Assembly: GCA_963715675.1 (NCBI GenBank)
Contig: OY970265.1
Span: 4,588,001-4,652,000, forward strand
Reading direction: 5' to 3'
Length of the DNA: 64,000 bases
Origin: DASVWZ01 sp963715675
Lineage (GTDB): Bacteria > Acidobacteriota > Terriglobia > Terriglobales > Acidobacteriaceae
The stretch's first letter is position 1; each line of letters starts with the position of its first letter. Positions 25,941 to 35,285 of this stretch are shown here, piece after piece. The position numbers and the translations under genes are program-made. Below the pieces are notes generated by a model. That model was given only the letters and a program-made list of their open reading frames with translations, was not told the origin of the DNA and did not search any database.

Positions 25941-26117
25941 TCATTGCGAGAGTGAGCTGGCAACCGAGGAAAAGGTGTTGTTGGCATTTGTGCCGATCAG
26001 CCGCACGGTGGCGACCACCAGAACCAGAATGACGGCAAGCATCACGGCATACTCGGCAATATCCTGGCCTTCCTCACTCGGCCAGAGTTTCTTCAGCATA
26101 GCGGCCAGTTTACTCAT
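25941..26117 (-). CDS. Flp family type IVb pilin (first copy)
   Basis: Encodes 58 residues from the ATG at 26115-26117; an upstream in-frame ATG at 26207 adds an unlikely 30-residue leader. SEEGQ precedes DIAEYAVMLAVILVLVVATV and the tail TNANNTFSSVASSLSQ. It is transcribed just before the second pilin copy with 24 bases between them, forming a two-pilin transcript. The export and assembly genes (tadA, cpaB and others) must lie elsewhere. Confidence 0.88.
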   Translation of the reverse strand: MSKLAAMLKKLWPSEEGQDIAEYAVMLAVILVLVVATVRLIGTNANNTFSSVASSLSQ

Positions 26118-26289
26118 CTCGGCCTCTGGTACAAAATGGGTGCGATTCTTTGCACAAAAACTCACATCAATCATAACTCGCGAGTACAGCTTGTCAACCG
26201 GGAACAAGCCGGGGTAATTGTTTTGACACGCACCAATATATTCCTTGTTTCGTTCCTGGGAGGAGCCTGAAAGAACAAGAGCGCATCGT

Positions 26290-28707
26290 TCAGGGAAAAC
26301 TCTGGTTCCGTTCCGCCAGAAAGCGGCTCTGGCAGTCCTTGGCTGCCGACAGCAGAGTGTTGAACTCAGGAGTCCCCCGGAGCTTCACGAGCAGCGGGTC
26401 GGATTGCAAAGTCTGGCAGGCGCAGTAGTTGTGTTCAATAGCGCTTTTCAGCAAGCGGAGGGCGGCATCCTTCTGCCCACAGTACGACAGCAAGGCGCCG
26501 AAGACATATCGAGGTTCCCCATCCACCCCCGCAAGCGCGGCGGTTTCAACCTTCCGGGCACTTTCTTCCAATTGGGATGCCTGCTGGGGGTCAAGGCAGA
26601 GCTGAATCAGGTCACGACCCATCAAAGGAGCATCCGACATTCTCTGGACGATTTGCCGTGCCTCGGCCAGTTTGCCTTGTCCGACCAGTATGAAGGCGGT
26701 TTGCCGGGCTGCCCATTCCGAGCCGGCGTCGAGGCTGACGAACTCCATTGCCCGCTCGGTCTGACCTAATTGCATGAAGGCCCAGGAGCACGAGCGGAAT
26801 TGGTAGTTGCCGCGATCCAGCCTGAAGGCCGTGTCACATTCCCGTGCGGCGTCATCCAACAGCCCGGCATAGCGCAGCACGTAGCCCAGAACGAAGTGGG
26901 CTGAGGCGCTCTCCGGCCGTCGTTTCACCAGGGCTGAGGCCTGCGCATAGGCGCGTCCGATGTTACCGCGATCCATCTGGTTGGTAATCAGAGCTCCCGC
27001 GGCAGAGATCAAGTTCGGATCGAGCGTCAAGGCACGTTCGAATGCCGAGTCCGAGCGCTGGAGCATTGGTTCGCCGCCGTCACTATACGCACTGTCCCAG
27101 TAGTAGCGCATGCCCAGCGCCTCCCAGGCAGGCGCGTAGGTGGGGTCAATCCCGAGCGCACGCTCCAGCATGGCGATGGCATCCTTGGTAGGAGCAACAT
27201 CATGGGGAACCGCAATGCTGCGTAAGTACAATTCGTAGGCTTCCTCGCTCCTGGGTCGGGTTCCTGCCTCCCCGGAGGCCGGTGATCCTCCCAGCATGGG
27301 AACCAGGCCTTGCCGAACTCTGGACGTGAGTTGTTCCCGCATGGCGATTTTGTCCGACGCGGCAACGCTGATGGTGTCTCGCCAAACGCTGCGGTTATTC
27401 GTGACATCCACCGCTTCCAGGGTGACCTCCAACTGGTTGCCTTCCGTGAGGTAGTGTCCGGTCACGATGGAGGCCACTCCCATCTCCCGGCCGGCCTGCT
27501 GCAAGTCCAGGTTCGGTCCGCTGTACTTGCTGGTTGTGGCAAATGGACGGATCGAGAACGCCGGAACGTAGCTCAGCGTCGTGGCAATTTCATCCGGCAG
27601 GGCGAGCCGTAGGAAATCGGTGTCCTTGTCGGAGCCTGCATTCTGGAACGGCAGCACCGCGATCGCCCTCGGGCTTGCCGAGCCAACCGGAGAGGTGGCG
27701 GGATGCCGAGACGGCCAGAAGTAGAAGGCCACCGCGATTAGGGCGATTACGCCAACCGCCCCGGCAATGATCCATGGGAGCCGTGTATTGCGAGAAACGG
27801 GTGCTGGCTCAATCAGGGCCGCCAGCTGGTGGGAGTCAGTGTCGCGCTTCAGCCGTTGCAGGTCGGCGCGCATCTCCGCCGCGCTCTGGTAGCGCAGGGC
27901 GCGGTCTTTCTCCAGAGCCTTGCTGATGATCTCTTCCAACTTGGGTGGCACGTCGGGATTCAGTCGTACGGCGGGAATCGGGTCGCGTTCCAGAATCGCG
28001 TTGAAGATGACCGCGGAACTCTCGCCCCGGAACGGTAACTGGCCGGTGGACATCTCATACAGGACGGCTCCAAACGAGAACAAATCGGTGCGGGCGTCCA
28101 GTTCTTTGGCACGCGCCTGTTCGGGCGACATATAGGCGACGGTGCCGAGCGTAGAACCTGGGCTGGTCAGGTGCGCTTCGTCGACCGGGGCCGTCACCGT
28201 GCTGGCCGATGCGATCTGGCTTGCGGAGCGGTCGGTGGGGGCGACCTTCGCCAGTCCGAAGTCGAGAACTTTGACGTGCCCGTGCCCGGTCACAAAAATG
28301 TTCGCAGGCTTGATGTCGCGGTGAACCACGCCCTTGGCGTGGGTCGCATTCAGCGCGTCGGCGATCTCGATGGCGAGCGACAGCACGGTTTCGATGTCCA
28401 ACGCCTTTCCGGTGATCCGGTGCTTCAGGGTTACACCTTCCAGATACTCCATGGCGATGAAGGACTGATCGCCGTGTTTGCCGACCTCATAGATGGTGCA
28501 GATATTGGGATGGTTGAGGGCGGATGCCGCACGGGCCTCCCGCCGAAAGCGTTCCAGCGCTTGCGGGTCGCGCGACATTTCGTCGGGCAGAAACTTGAGG
28601 GCGACAAAGCGGCCAAGCTCGAGGTCTTCGGCTTTGTAGACCACGCCCATGCCCCCGCCCCCGAGTTTTTCGAGGATGCGATAGTGCGAGATGGTCTGGC
28701 CGATCAC
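26290..28707 (-). CDS. Ser/Thr protein kinase with TolB-like and TPR C-terminus
   Basis: Encodes 805 residues. A PknB-type kinase occupies about 1-270: glycine loop LGGGGMGVVYKA, VAVK-type lysine in FVALKFLP, catalytic loop HRDIKPANIF and DFGLAKV. A single membrane helix follows at about 312-330 (WIIAGAVGVIALIAVAFYFW). The outer part has a TolB/adenylyl-cyclase-like region (AIAVLPFQNAGSDKDTDFL) and TPR-like repeats to the end. The kinase is cytoplasmic, the sensor periplasmic. This design is very common in Acidobacteria; its targets are unknown. It is divergent from the first propeller gene. Confidence 0.9.
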   Translation of the reverse strand: MIGQTISHYRILEKLGGGGMGVVYKAEDLELGRFVALKFLPDEMSRDPQALERFRREARAASALNHPNICTIYEVGKHGDQSFIAMEYLEGVTLKHRITGKALDIETVLSLAIEIADALNATHAKGVVHRDIKPANIFVTGHGHVKVLDFGLAKVAPTDRSASQIASASTVTAPVDEAHLTSPGSTLGTVAYMSPEQARAKELDARTDLFSFGAVLYEMSTGQLPFRGESSAVIFNAILERDPIPAVRLNPDVPPKLEEIISKALEKDRALRYQSAAEMRADLQRLKRDTDSHQLAALIEPAPVSRNTRLPWIIAGAVGVIALIAVAFYFWPSRHPATSPVGSASPRAIAVLPFQNAGSDKDTDFLRLALPDEIATTLSYVPAFSIRPFATTSKYSGPNLDLQQAGREMGVASIVTGHYLTEGNQLEVTLEAVDVTNNRSVWRDTISVAASDKIAMREQLTSRVRQGLVPMLGGSPASGEAGTRPRSEEAYELYLRSIAVPHDVAPTKDAIAMLERALGIDPTYAPAWEALGMRYYWDSAYSDGGEPMLQRSDSAFERALTLDPNLISAAGALITNQMDRGNIGRAYAQASALVKRRPESASAHFVLGYVLRYAGLLDDAARECDTAFRLDRGNYQFRSCSWAFMQLGQTERAMEFVSLDAGSEWAARQTAFILVGQGKLAEARQIVQRMSDAPLMGRDLIQLCLDPQQASQLEESARKVETAALAGVDGEPRYVFGALLSYCGQKDAALRLLKSAIEHNYCACQTLQSDPLLVKLRGTPEFNTLLSAAKDCQSRFLAERNQSFP

Positions 28708-29024
28708 TAAGAGATGCCCAGCTTTCCGGTGGCTTCATCTTACGAACGCGGCAACAGCCAGGTCAACGAATGGCGGGGGACGGCGGTAGAGGCTGGCAAA
28801 ATCCGTACACTCCAGCGCGAAGGGAGTGGAGGCGATAGGGCGCTGGAGCGCGGGCGTGGGGATAGCGACGACACTGCAAATGGTTGCGCATTGACAAGCC
28901 AACAAACGGGGAGAAGAATGGTCGCAGGCTGAGTACCGCTCCCTCTCCCACCGTCTCAAACGGTATTTGGTCTTCGAGGTTCCGGCGTCCCGAGAACGAT
29001 CCCACACCGCCGGAAGGAGACAAC
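28708..29024. other. Divergent spacer between kinase and first propeller gene
   Basis: This 317-bp stretch holds promoters for both directions presumably. I see no clear consensus boxes, no small gene and no copy of the leader element found further along the propeller array. GAAGGAG just before 29025 is the ribosome site of the propeller gene. Confidence 0.5.
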
Positions 29025-30296
29025 ATGGCACGCATAACAACGATGGATTCAACGAAGATCGGGAAGTGGTTGGGGCTGGCGTGTGGCGCAATCTTTCTGC
29101 TGGCGGGATTCTGCTTTGGGCAGGCTGGGGGTTCGCCGTTACCCTCGGGCAGTCGGCCTAAAACTCATGTTCTCACCAATTGGAACCAGTTCCATCGGCG
29201 CAACATGACGCGCTTCAACCCACATGAAAAGTTTCTGACTGTCCACAATGTTGGGAGCCTCGGCTTGAAGTGGAGCTACACCACCGGCGGCGCCGTGTTT
29301 TCATCGCCCGCCGTGGTCAATGGGGTGGTCTATTTCGGCTCCTGGGACCAAAACGTGTACGCGCTAAACGCTCACACCGGCGCCCTGCTATGGCGCTACA
29401 GCACCGGTGGCGTGGTGTGCTGTTCGCCCGCTGTGGCGAATGGGGTAGTTTACGTTGGTTCGACGGACGGCAATGTGTATGCGTTGAACGCCAGCACCGG
29501 CGCCCTGCTATGGAGCTATGTCGTTGGCTGGGTCTATTCCGATCCCACCGTGGCGAACGGGGTGGTGTATGTGGCCGCGGACAACACTTACGGCGGGACA
29601 GTATATGCGCTGGAGGCTCGCACCGGTGTCTTGCTGTGGTACTTTTACAAAAACAGCGGACCAGAAGAGTCCTCGCCCGCCGTGGCGAATGGGGTGGTGT
29701 ATATCGCCTCGGGTGATGGCGTGTACGCTCTAAACGCCGTCACCGGCGACGAACTGTGGAGCTACGGCGGAGGCGACAAGCTGTGGAGCTACAGAAAACG
29801 AGAAGTGGCGTACTCCCCGCTCAAAGGCGACTGGGTGTACTCCCCGCCTGCCGTGGCGAATGGAGCGGTGTATATCGGCTCCGAGAATGGCGGCGTGTTC
29901 GCATTGAACGCCAAAACCGGCGCTCTGCTATGGAGCTACGGCACGGACGGCGAGGTGGATTCCTCGCCTGCCGTGGCCAATGGGGTGGTTTATGTCGGCG
30001 GAGGTGAGGAAGATGACAACGTTTACGCATTGAACGCCGAGACCGGCGCCCTGCTGTGGAGCTACGGCACCGGTTGGTGGGTGAATTCGTCGCCCGCCGT
30101 GGCCGATGGGGTGGTTTATGTCGGGTCGGAGGACCGCAATGTGTACGCGTTGAACGCCCGCACGGGTCTCAAGCTGTGGAACTACACCACGGGCTCTTAT
30201 GTGGAGTCTTCGCCCTCAGTCGTGAACGGCGCGGTGTATGTCGGTTCCCACGACGGCAACATGTACGCCTTCAGCCTGAAGCATGGTCGGGAGTAG
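29025..30296 (+). CDS. Secreted eight-repeat PQQ-like beta-propeller (paralogue 1)
   Basis: Encodes 423 residues from the ATG at 29025, preceded by GAAGGAG. A signal peptide (LGLACGAIFLLAGFCFGQA) is followed by the family-specific segment NWNQFHRRNMTRFNPHEKFL and then eight propeller repeats of the form SSPAVxNGVVYxGSxDxNVYALxAxTGALLW. A PQQ-like propeller fold is expected; PQQ or enzyme residues are not evident, so a binding or structural role is more likely than a dehydrogenase. Between repeats 4 and 5 there is a small insertion with duplicated DELWSYGGGDKLWSY. It ends YAFSLKHGRE, like paralogue 2. Confidence 0.88.
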   Translation: MARITTMDSTKIGKWLGLACGAIFLLAGFCFGQAGGSPLPSGSRPKTHVLTNWNQFHRRNMTRFNPHEKFLTVHNVGSLGLKWSYTTGGAVFSSPAVVNGVVYFGSWDQNVYALNAHTGALLWRYSTGGVVCCSPAVANGVVYVGSTDGNVYALNASTGALLWSYVVGWVYSDPTVANGVVYVAADNTYGGTVYALEARTGVLLWYFYKNSGPEESSPAVANGVVYIASGDGVYALNAVTGDELWSYGGGDKLWSYRKREVAYSPLKGDWVYSPPAVANGAVYIGSENGGVFALNAKTGALLWSYGTDGEVDSSPAVANGVVYVGGGEEDDNVYALNAETGALLWSYGTGWWVNSSPAVADGVVYVGSEDRNVYALNARTGLKLWNYTTGSYVESSPSVVNGAVYVGSHDGNMYAFSLKHGRE

Positions 30297-30388
30297 GCAG
30301 GAACAGCTTCCAAATGCCCGGCCCGTAGGATGCTTCGCTGGGCGTTCAGACTCAAGATGGCGCAACCAAGTAATGGTAGGAGGACATT

Positions 30389-31597
30389 ATGAAACGCGCA
30401 GAAGAGACCATTCCGTGTGGTTCCAGCCTGCGAGTGGGTCTGACGTTTGCCGCGATCTTCGTGCTGGCAGGATTCTGCTTCGGGCAGGCTGCGAGTACGC
30501 ATTCATCCTCGGACGGCCGGCCCACGACCCACGTCCTCACCGATTGGAACCAGTTCCACAAACACGACATGACGCGATTCAATCGCTACGAGCGTTTTCT
30601 GACGGTCAACAACGTCAAGAACCTCGGCGTAAAGTGGAGCTATGCCACGCAAGCCCCGGTGTTCTCTTCACCAGCTGTCGTCCACGGGATCGTTTATGTG
30701 GGCTCCGACACCGGTGTGGTTCATGCGTTAGACGCCCATACTGGCCTCACACTGTGGAGCCACTCGACCAGTGGCGGGGTCGGCTCGTCACCTGCAGTTG
30801 TGAACGGACTGGTTTACGTCGGATCGGACGACTACAACCTGTATGCGTTGGACGCACGTACCGGCACCGAGGTGTGGGCCTACACCGCGCTTAGCGGAGT
30901 AATCTCCTCGCCGGCGGTCGTGGATGGAGTAGTTTATGTTGGGTCGGACGACGACAATGTATATGCGCTCGACGCACGCACCGGCGCTCTGATCTGGAGC
31001 TACCGGACCGGTAGCGGCGTTACGACTTCCTCGCCTGCCGTGGCGAACGGCATGGTTTATGTCGGCTCCTACGACTACAAGGTGTACGCGCTCGACGCCA
31101 AGACCGGCGCCAAGCTGTGGAGCTATACCACCGGCTCATACATAGCCGGCTCACCCGCCGTGGCCAATGGTGTGGTTTATGTCGGCTCGAGGGATCACAG
31201 CGTGTACGCGCTGAATGCCGGTACCGGCAAACTGCTGTGGAGCTATGCCACCGGCGGCGAGGTCTGGTCCTCGCCTGCGGTGGCCCATGGGGTGGTTTAC
31301 GTTGGTTCAACCGACAACAGCGTGTATGCGCTAAAGGCCCGCACCGGCGCCAAGCTATGGAGTTACCCAACCGGATGGGGTGTGGATTCATCGCCGGCAG
31401 TGGCGAATGGTGTGGTTTATGTGGCATCGGCCGATGACGCGGTATACGCGTTGGACGCCCGCACCGGGGCAAAGTTGTGGAGCTACGTCACCGGTGATTA
31501 CGCGTATTCCTCGCCCGCCGTGGTGAATGGAGTGGTTTATGTTGGGTCGGACGACGGCAACATGTACGCTTTCAGCCTGAAGCACGGCCGGGAGTAA
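30389..31597 (+). CDS. Secreted eight-repeat PQQ-like beta-propeller (paralogue 2)
   Basis: Encodes 402 residues with signal peptide (LTFAAIFVLAGFCFGQA), the segment DWNQFHKHDMTRFNRYERFL and eight regular repeats. It is the closest relative of paralogue 1: same signal-peptide end, same C-terminal YAFSLKHGRE, and similar 3' flank (GCAGGAACAGCTTC versus GCGGGGGCAGCTTC). AGGAGG lies just before the ATG. These two form an early subgroup of the array, without the structured leader of later genes. Confidence 0.88.
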   Translation: MKRAEETIPCGSSLRVGLTFAAIFVLAGFCFGQAASTHSSSDGRPTTHVLTDWNQFHKHDMTRFNRYERFLTVNNVKNLGVKWSYATQAPVFSSPAVVHGIVYVGSDTGVVHALDAHTGLTLWSHSTSGGVGSSPAVVNGLVYVGSDDYNLYALDARTGTEVWAYTALSGVISSPAVVDGVVYVGSDDDNVYALDARTGALIWSYRTGSGVTTSSPAVANGMVYVGSYDYKVYALDAKTGAKLWSYTTGSYIAGSPAVANGVVYVGSRDHSVYALNAGTGKLLWSYATGGEVWSSPAVAHGVVYVGSTDNSVYALKARTGAKLWSYPTGWGVDSSPAVANGVVYVASADDAVYALDARTGAKLWSYVTGDYAYSSPAVVNGVVYVGSDDGNMYAFSLKHGRE

Positions 31598-31794
31598 GCG
31601 GGGGCAGCTTCGAAACGCCCCGACACTACCCCCCCGCCGTCGCTTCCCCAGCGCCAAGCACTTCGATCCCTCGGGCGGGGTATGCGGATTTTGCCATCCT
31701 CTATAGCTATCTCCATCAACGAATGGCGGGGTTGCCTGCAGAGCCTTCCATGTGTGAGCGCGGCGTGGGACCCCCTGAGAGGTACAGTCCCGAA

Positions 31795-32856
31795 CTAACC
31801 CGCGGTGAAATGGGCGCGAAGATCTTCGGCGATCCGCTCTGGAGCGCGATCCACCGCCGCTTCCCAGTGCAGCCGCTCCATGTACATTGCGTCACTCCGG
31901 TAATAGGGCAGCATTGCGGTCCGAGTGATCATCGACAGGTGTACGCACCCACCACGCGAGTTGTTCAGAGGCCCCGAATAGAGCGCCAGGTTAAAGCTGT
32001 TGTATCCGGCCTGTTCGTACCATTGGAGGACGCGTGAGATGCCGGTTGAAAGTGCATTCAGGTCATCTGGTGTGAGGTCGAGAATGGTTTCGCAGCCCGG
32101 CACAACCGCCCACACTTCGTTGAAACCGATCGGAGCAAACGCGGTAAGCCACGCAGTGCGGCCAATCCGAGTCACGAATCGCGCTCCCTGGGCTTCTTCG
32201 GTTTTCACCAGATCCTCCCAATACGGCCGGCCTGTGGCGTTCCAGTAAGCGTTACCGGCCTGGTGCCGCAATCGCATCAGAGTTGTCGGGTGAGGATCGA
32301 GATGCACCTGGGCGTGGGGATGGGGGAGCGACCCACCAGACGGATACAGGTAATTCATGTTGTAGGCGCAGTTTTCGGCCTTCGGATCAAAGGCATGCAC
32401 TTTGCGGACGTAGTCCGCGGCAACACCGAGGTTGTCAGACAATCGTTGAGGAGTGAACTCGTTCACCGCAAGCCAATGCCGCGAGAAAGCCGCGACCGCG
32501 GCATATTGAGAGTAAGGAACGAGGTTGGGAAACAACACCGACTCTCCCCGCTCCAGGCGGCCGCCGTGGTGAATGGGCTCCAACATTTTAGGGGTGACGC
32601 TGCGGATTCGATCCGGGCAGAACGGGCAGTTCGGGTTGGGGACTTGAAGAGGCACGAGAGCGCCGGCATCGGCCTTCGAGAGCACGACACCCTCGGCAAT
32701 ACGAGACGAGGTCCCGAGCAGCGGGTCGAACCGGACCTCTACCAACTTCCTCACCTCTGATCCACCGGGCGAAAGAAACCGCGAAATAATTTGCTCCGAA
32801 CGGAACCGAATTGGGTTCGTCTCATCTTCCCTGTGCATGGCGAAAACCAGGTCCAA
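31795..32856 (-). CDS. GalT-like nucleotidyltransferase (HIT superfamily)
   Basis: Encodes 353 residues. The zinc knuckle NPNCPFCPDRI at about residues 74-84 and the active-site motif LPHPHAQVHLDP (H-x-H-x-Q) are the marks of galactose-1-phosphate uridylyltransferase-like proteins. The second half has RTAWLTAFAPIGFNEVWAVV and the final GGCVHLSMITR resembling the second HIT half. Start: TTG at 32854-32856, because GAGGAGG lies about eight bases upstream; an ATG six codons in has no site. The true sugar or nucleotide substrate is not certain. It converges with propeller 2 and diverges from the MarR gene. Confidence 0.8.
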   Translation of the reverse strand: MDLVFAMHREDETNPIRFRSEQIISRFLSPGGSEVRKLVEVRFDPLLGTSSRIAEGVVLSKADAGALVPLQVPNPNCPFCPDRIRSVTPKMLEPIHHGGRLERGESVLFPNLVPYSQYAAVAAFSRHWLAVNEFTPQRLSDNLGVAADYVRKVHAFDPKAENCAYNMNYLYPSGGSLPHPHAQVHLDPHPTTLMRLRHQAGNAYWNATGRPYWEDLVKTEEAQGARFVTRIGRTAWLTAFAPIGFNEVWAVVPGCETILDLTPDDLNALSTGISRVLQWYEQAGYNSFNLALYSGPLNNSRGGCVHLSMITRTAMLPYYRSDAMYMERLHWEAAVDRAPERIAEDLRAHFTAG

Positions 32857-33028
32857 AGACCACCTCCTCGAGCAGCTAAGCCAATGCTCACGATTGATCC
32901 TTACATTTTAGTAAATAGCCGGTCGCTGTCGTGCTCGATGGAAAGATCACCGGGGAGCGGCCCCGGAGCCTTGCGCGGGACGGGATACCAACCCGTTCCA
33001 TAGCGTCCGAAGGTCGGGCATCCAACGA

Positions 33029-33065
33029 TAGTCGTCTTGACAATACTCGTTTACACGACTACTAT
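33029..33065 (+). promoter_or_regulatory. Promoter with overlapping inverted repeat upstream of the MarR gene
   Basis: TTGACA (33037-33042), 17 bases, TACTAT (33060-33065): a near-consensus promoter. TAGTCGT (33029-33035) and ACGACTA (33055-33061) are inverted arms that flank the -35 and touch the -10, as expected for a MarR operator that represses its own promoter. Confidence 0.65.
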
Positions 33066-33084
33066 TGCACGAGAGGGGAAGAAC

Positions 33085-33540
33085 ATGGTTGAGTCAAGCC
33101 AAAGCGTGCGGCGCGTGGGCTGTCCTGAAGAGGCGGCGTTTCTCGGCCTTCTGCGCACGACCGACCAGTTGTCCCGGGGATTGTTTCGGGTTCTTAAGAC
33201 CGAGGACCTCTCGCCGACACAGTACAACGTGCTGCGAATCCTGCGGGGGGCGCCGGAGGGGCTGCCGTGCCGGGAAGTTGCCAACCGAATGATTACCCGG
33301 GACCCGGATGTCACTCGCCTGCTCGACCGACTGGAAAAGCGCAAGCTGATCTCGCGTTGCCGCGAAGCCAAGGACCGGAGAACGGTGATGACCCGGATTA
33401 CACCGGAGGGTGGAAGGCTCCTGGCCCGGCTGGATGAACCGGTGCAGGCGGTCCATCGCAGACAACTGGGCCATCTGGGACGGGAACGGCTGCGGGCTTT
33501 GACCGACCTGTTGCGCGTTTCGTGCAGCCAAGCGGGCTGA
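33085..33540 (+). CDS. MarR-family transcriptional regulator
   Basis: Encodes 151 residues from the ATG at 33085, which follows GAGAGGGGAAG. The winged-helix core reads LSPTQYNVLRILRGAPEG, CREVANRMITRDPDVTRLLD and the wing SRCREAKDRRTVMTRITPEG with the conserved D-R-R. It should bind a palindrome as a dimer and respond to small aromatic or oxidising compounds. Located first in an operon with yceI and pirin genes, and with a likely operator over its promoter, it is probably autoregulated. Confidence 0.92.
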   Translation: MVESSQSVRRVGCPEEAAFLGLLRTTDQLSRGLFRVLKTEDLSPTQYNVLRILRGAPEGLPCREVANRMITRDPDVTRLLDRLEKRKLISRCREAKDRRTVMTRITPEGGRLLARLDEPVQAVHRRQLGHLGRERLRALTDLLRVSCSQAG

Positions 33541-33611
33541 TTTCCTGGGTTTAATAGTTGTTGCAACGATTCTTGTTATAACGCATCTAATCCTTACGAG
33601 GGGAATTTACA

Positions 33612-34169
33612 ATGAGCACACTGGCTACTCCGCAAACCGCGACCACCACCTGGAACATTGATCCCGTCCATACGGTGGCCGAGTTCAAAGTCAAGCACAT
33701 GATGATCTCGAACGTGAAAGGGCAGTTCACAGACGTCAAAGGCGTCCTGACGTTGGACGAAACTGCTTTGACCGACTCTCATATCGAAGCCGTGATCGAC
33801 GCGGCTTCCGTTCATACCCGGGATGCGCAGCGGGATGCGCATCTGAAGAGCGCTGACTTTTTCGCCGTGGAGAAGTTCCCGACGCTGTCTTTCAAGTCAA
33901 CAAACGTAAGCCGCGTCCGCGACGGAGAACTGGCGGTGGCTGGCGACTTGACCATTCACGGCGTCACCCGCAAAGTGGTGTTCACCGTGGAGGGACCCAC
34001 CGCGCCGGGCAAAGATCCCTGGGGAAATACCCGGATGGGGCTGTCGGCGACCACCAAGATCAACCGGAAAGACTTCGGCCTGACGTGGAACGCCGCGCTG
34101 GAGACGGGAGGCATTCTGGTGGGCGACGAGGTCACCATCACGCTTGAGGTCCAGTTCGTGAAGGCCTGA
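33612..34169 (+). CDS. YceI-family lipocalin-like protein
   Basis: Encodes 185 residues with the YceI signature: WNIDPVHTVAEFKVKHMMIS at the start, ADFFAVEKFPTLSFKST, GDLTIHGVTRKVVF and the final GDEVTITLEVQFVK. The fold is a lipid/isoprenoid-binding barrel. No signal peptide is visible, so this copy is cytoplasmic. It follows the MarR gene by 71 bp and precedes pirin by 60 bp; the MarR-YceI-pirin order is recurrent in Acidobacteria and suggests an inducible stress operon. Confidence 0.92.
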   Translation: MSTLATPQTATTTWNIDPVHTVAEFKVKHMMISNVKGQFTDVKGVLTLDETALTDSHIEAVIDAASVHTRDAQRDAHLKSADFFAVEKFPTLSFKSTNVSRVRDGELAVAGDLTIHGVTRKVVFTVEGPTAPGKDPWGNTRMGLSATTKINRKDFGLTWNAALETGGILVGDEVTITLEVQFVKA

Positions 34170-34229
34170 GGAATACCGCCGTTGCCGCTTGCAGGAAGGC
34201 GTGCGGCGCGGCAAGGAAGGAAGAAGCTA

Positions 34230-35135
34230 ATGTCACTCCGCCCCATTCAACAGATTATTCAACCGAAGCCGACGATCGAAGGCGCCGGTGTGAAGTTGCA
34301 GCGTGCCTTTGGTTTCGGCAAAACGAAAGACTTTGATCCGTTTCTGCTGCTGGATGATTTCCGGAATGACCATCCGGAAGATTACCTGGCGGGATTTCCC
34401 TGGCATCCGCACCGCGGGATCGAGACGATCACCTACGTGCTTGCGGGCGCCGTCGAACATGGCGACAGCCTTGGCAACCAGGGCAAGATGACGGCGGGGG
34501 ACGTGCAATGGATGACCGCCGGCAGCGGAATTCTGCACCAGGAGATGCCGAAGGGCGACGCGCACGGCCGTATGCACGGCTTCCAGCTCTGGGCGAACCT
34601 GCCCGCGTCGCTGAAGATGACCGATCCGCGGTATCAGGATATTCCGGCAAGCGCGATCCCCGAGGTCACCGACGATGACGGCACGCGCGTGCGCGTTATC
34701 TGCGGCGAGTTCTGGGGCAAGAGGGGGCCGGTGGAAGGTGTGGCCGCCGATCCGAATTACCTCGACATCTCGGTTGCCCCGGGCCAGCGGAAGCGGCTGA
34801 AAATCGAGACTACGCGCAACGCCTTTGCCTACGTGTTTGCGGGTTCGGGCACGTTCCGCGACTCCTCGAAGCCGCGCGCGGTCTTGACTGAGCAGGTGGA
34901 GAAGCCCGATGCGCCGCCCGTGTACGATGCCCGTAACCATTCGTTGGTGCTGTTCGGCCGCGGGGACGAGATCCACGTTCAGGCCGGCGACGAGGGGATG
35001 CGTTTCCTGCTGGTGTCGGGTAAGCCGATCGAAGAGCCGGTTGCATGGTACGGCCCGATTGTGATGAACACGCAGGAACAGCTACGCCAGGCAATGACCG
35101 AACTGCAAAGCGGGAATTTCATCAAACATGGGTGA
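34230..35135 (+). CDS. Pirin family protein
   Basis: Encodes 301 residues from the ATG at 34230 (AAGGAAGGAAG upstream). The pirin N-terminal cupin has the iron ligands in FPWHPHRGIETITYVL and SGILHQEMP (His, His, His, Glu). DFDPFLLLDDFR and the C-terminal cupin (VFAGSGTF, LFGRGDEI) complete the bicupin. Bacterial pirins such as YhhW have quercetinase activity or act as redox sensors. Regulated with the MarR gene upstream. Confidence 0.92.
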   Translation: MSLRPIQQIIQPKPTIEGAGVKLQRAFGFGKTKDFDPFLLLDDFRNDHPEDYLAGFPWHPHRGIETITYVLAGAVEHGDSLGNQGKMTAGDVQWMTAGSGILHQEMPKGDAHGRMHGFQLWANLPASLKMTDPRYQDIPASAIPEVTDDDGTRVRVICGEFWGKRGPVEGVAADPNYLDISVAPGQRKRLKIETTRNAFAYVFAGSGTFRDSSKPRAVLTEQVEKPDAPPVYDARNHSLVLFGRGDEIHVQAGDEGMRFLLVSGKPIEEPVAWYGPIVMNTQEQLRQAMTELQSGNFIKHG

Positions 35136-35285
35136 ATCGGGCCCTGGTTGAGGCCCCGAATCTTGAGAGAGCGCACCTTCCTCTGGAGCAGTGACGAGGA
35201 GTGGCGCGGGCTTGCTACTGGGCCGTGGCTGGTACCTGCACCGTGCGATGGATCGCGCATGAAGCACCGGTCACACGGCGAGTGG

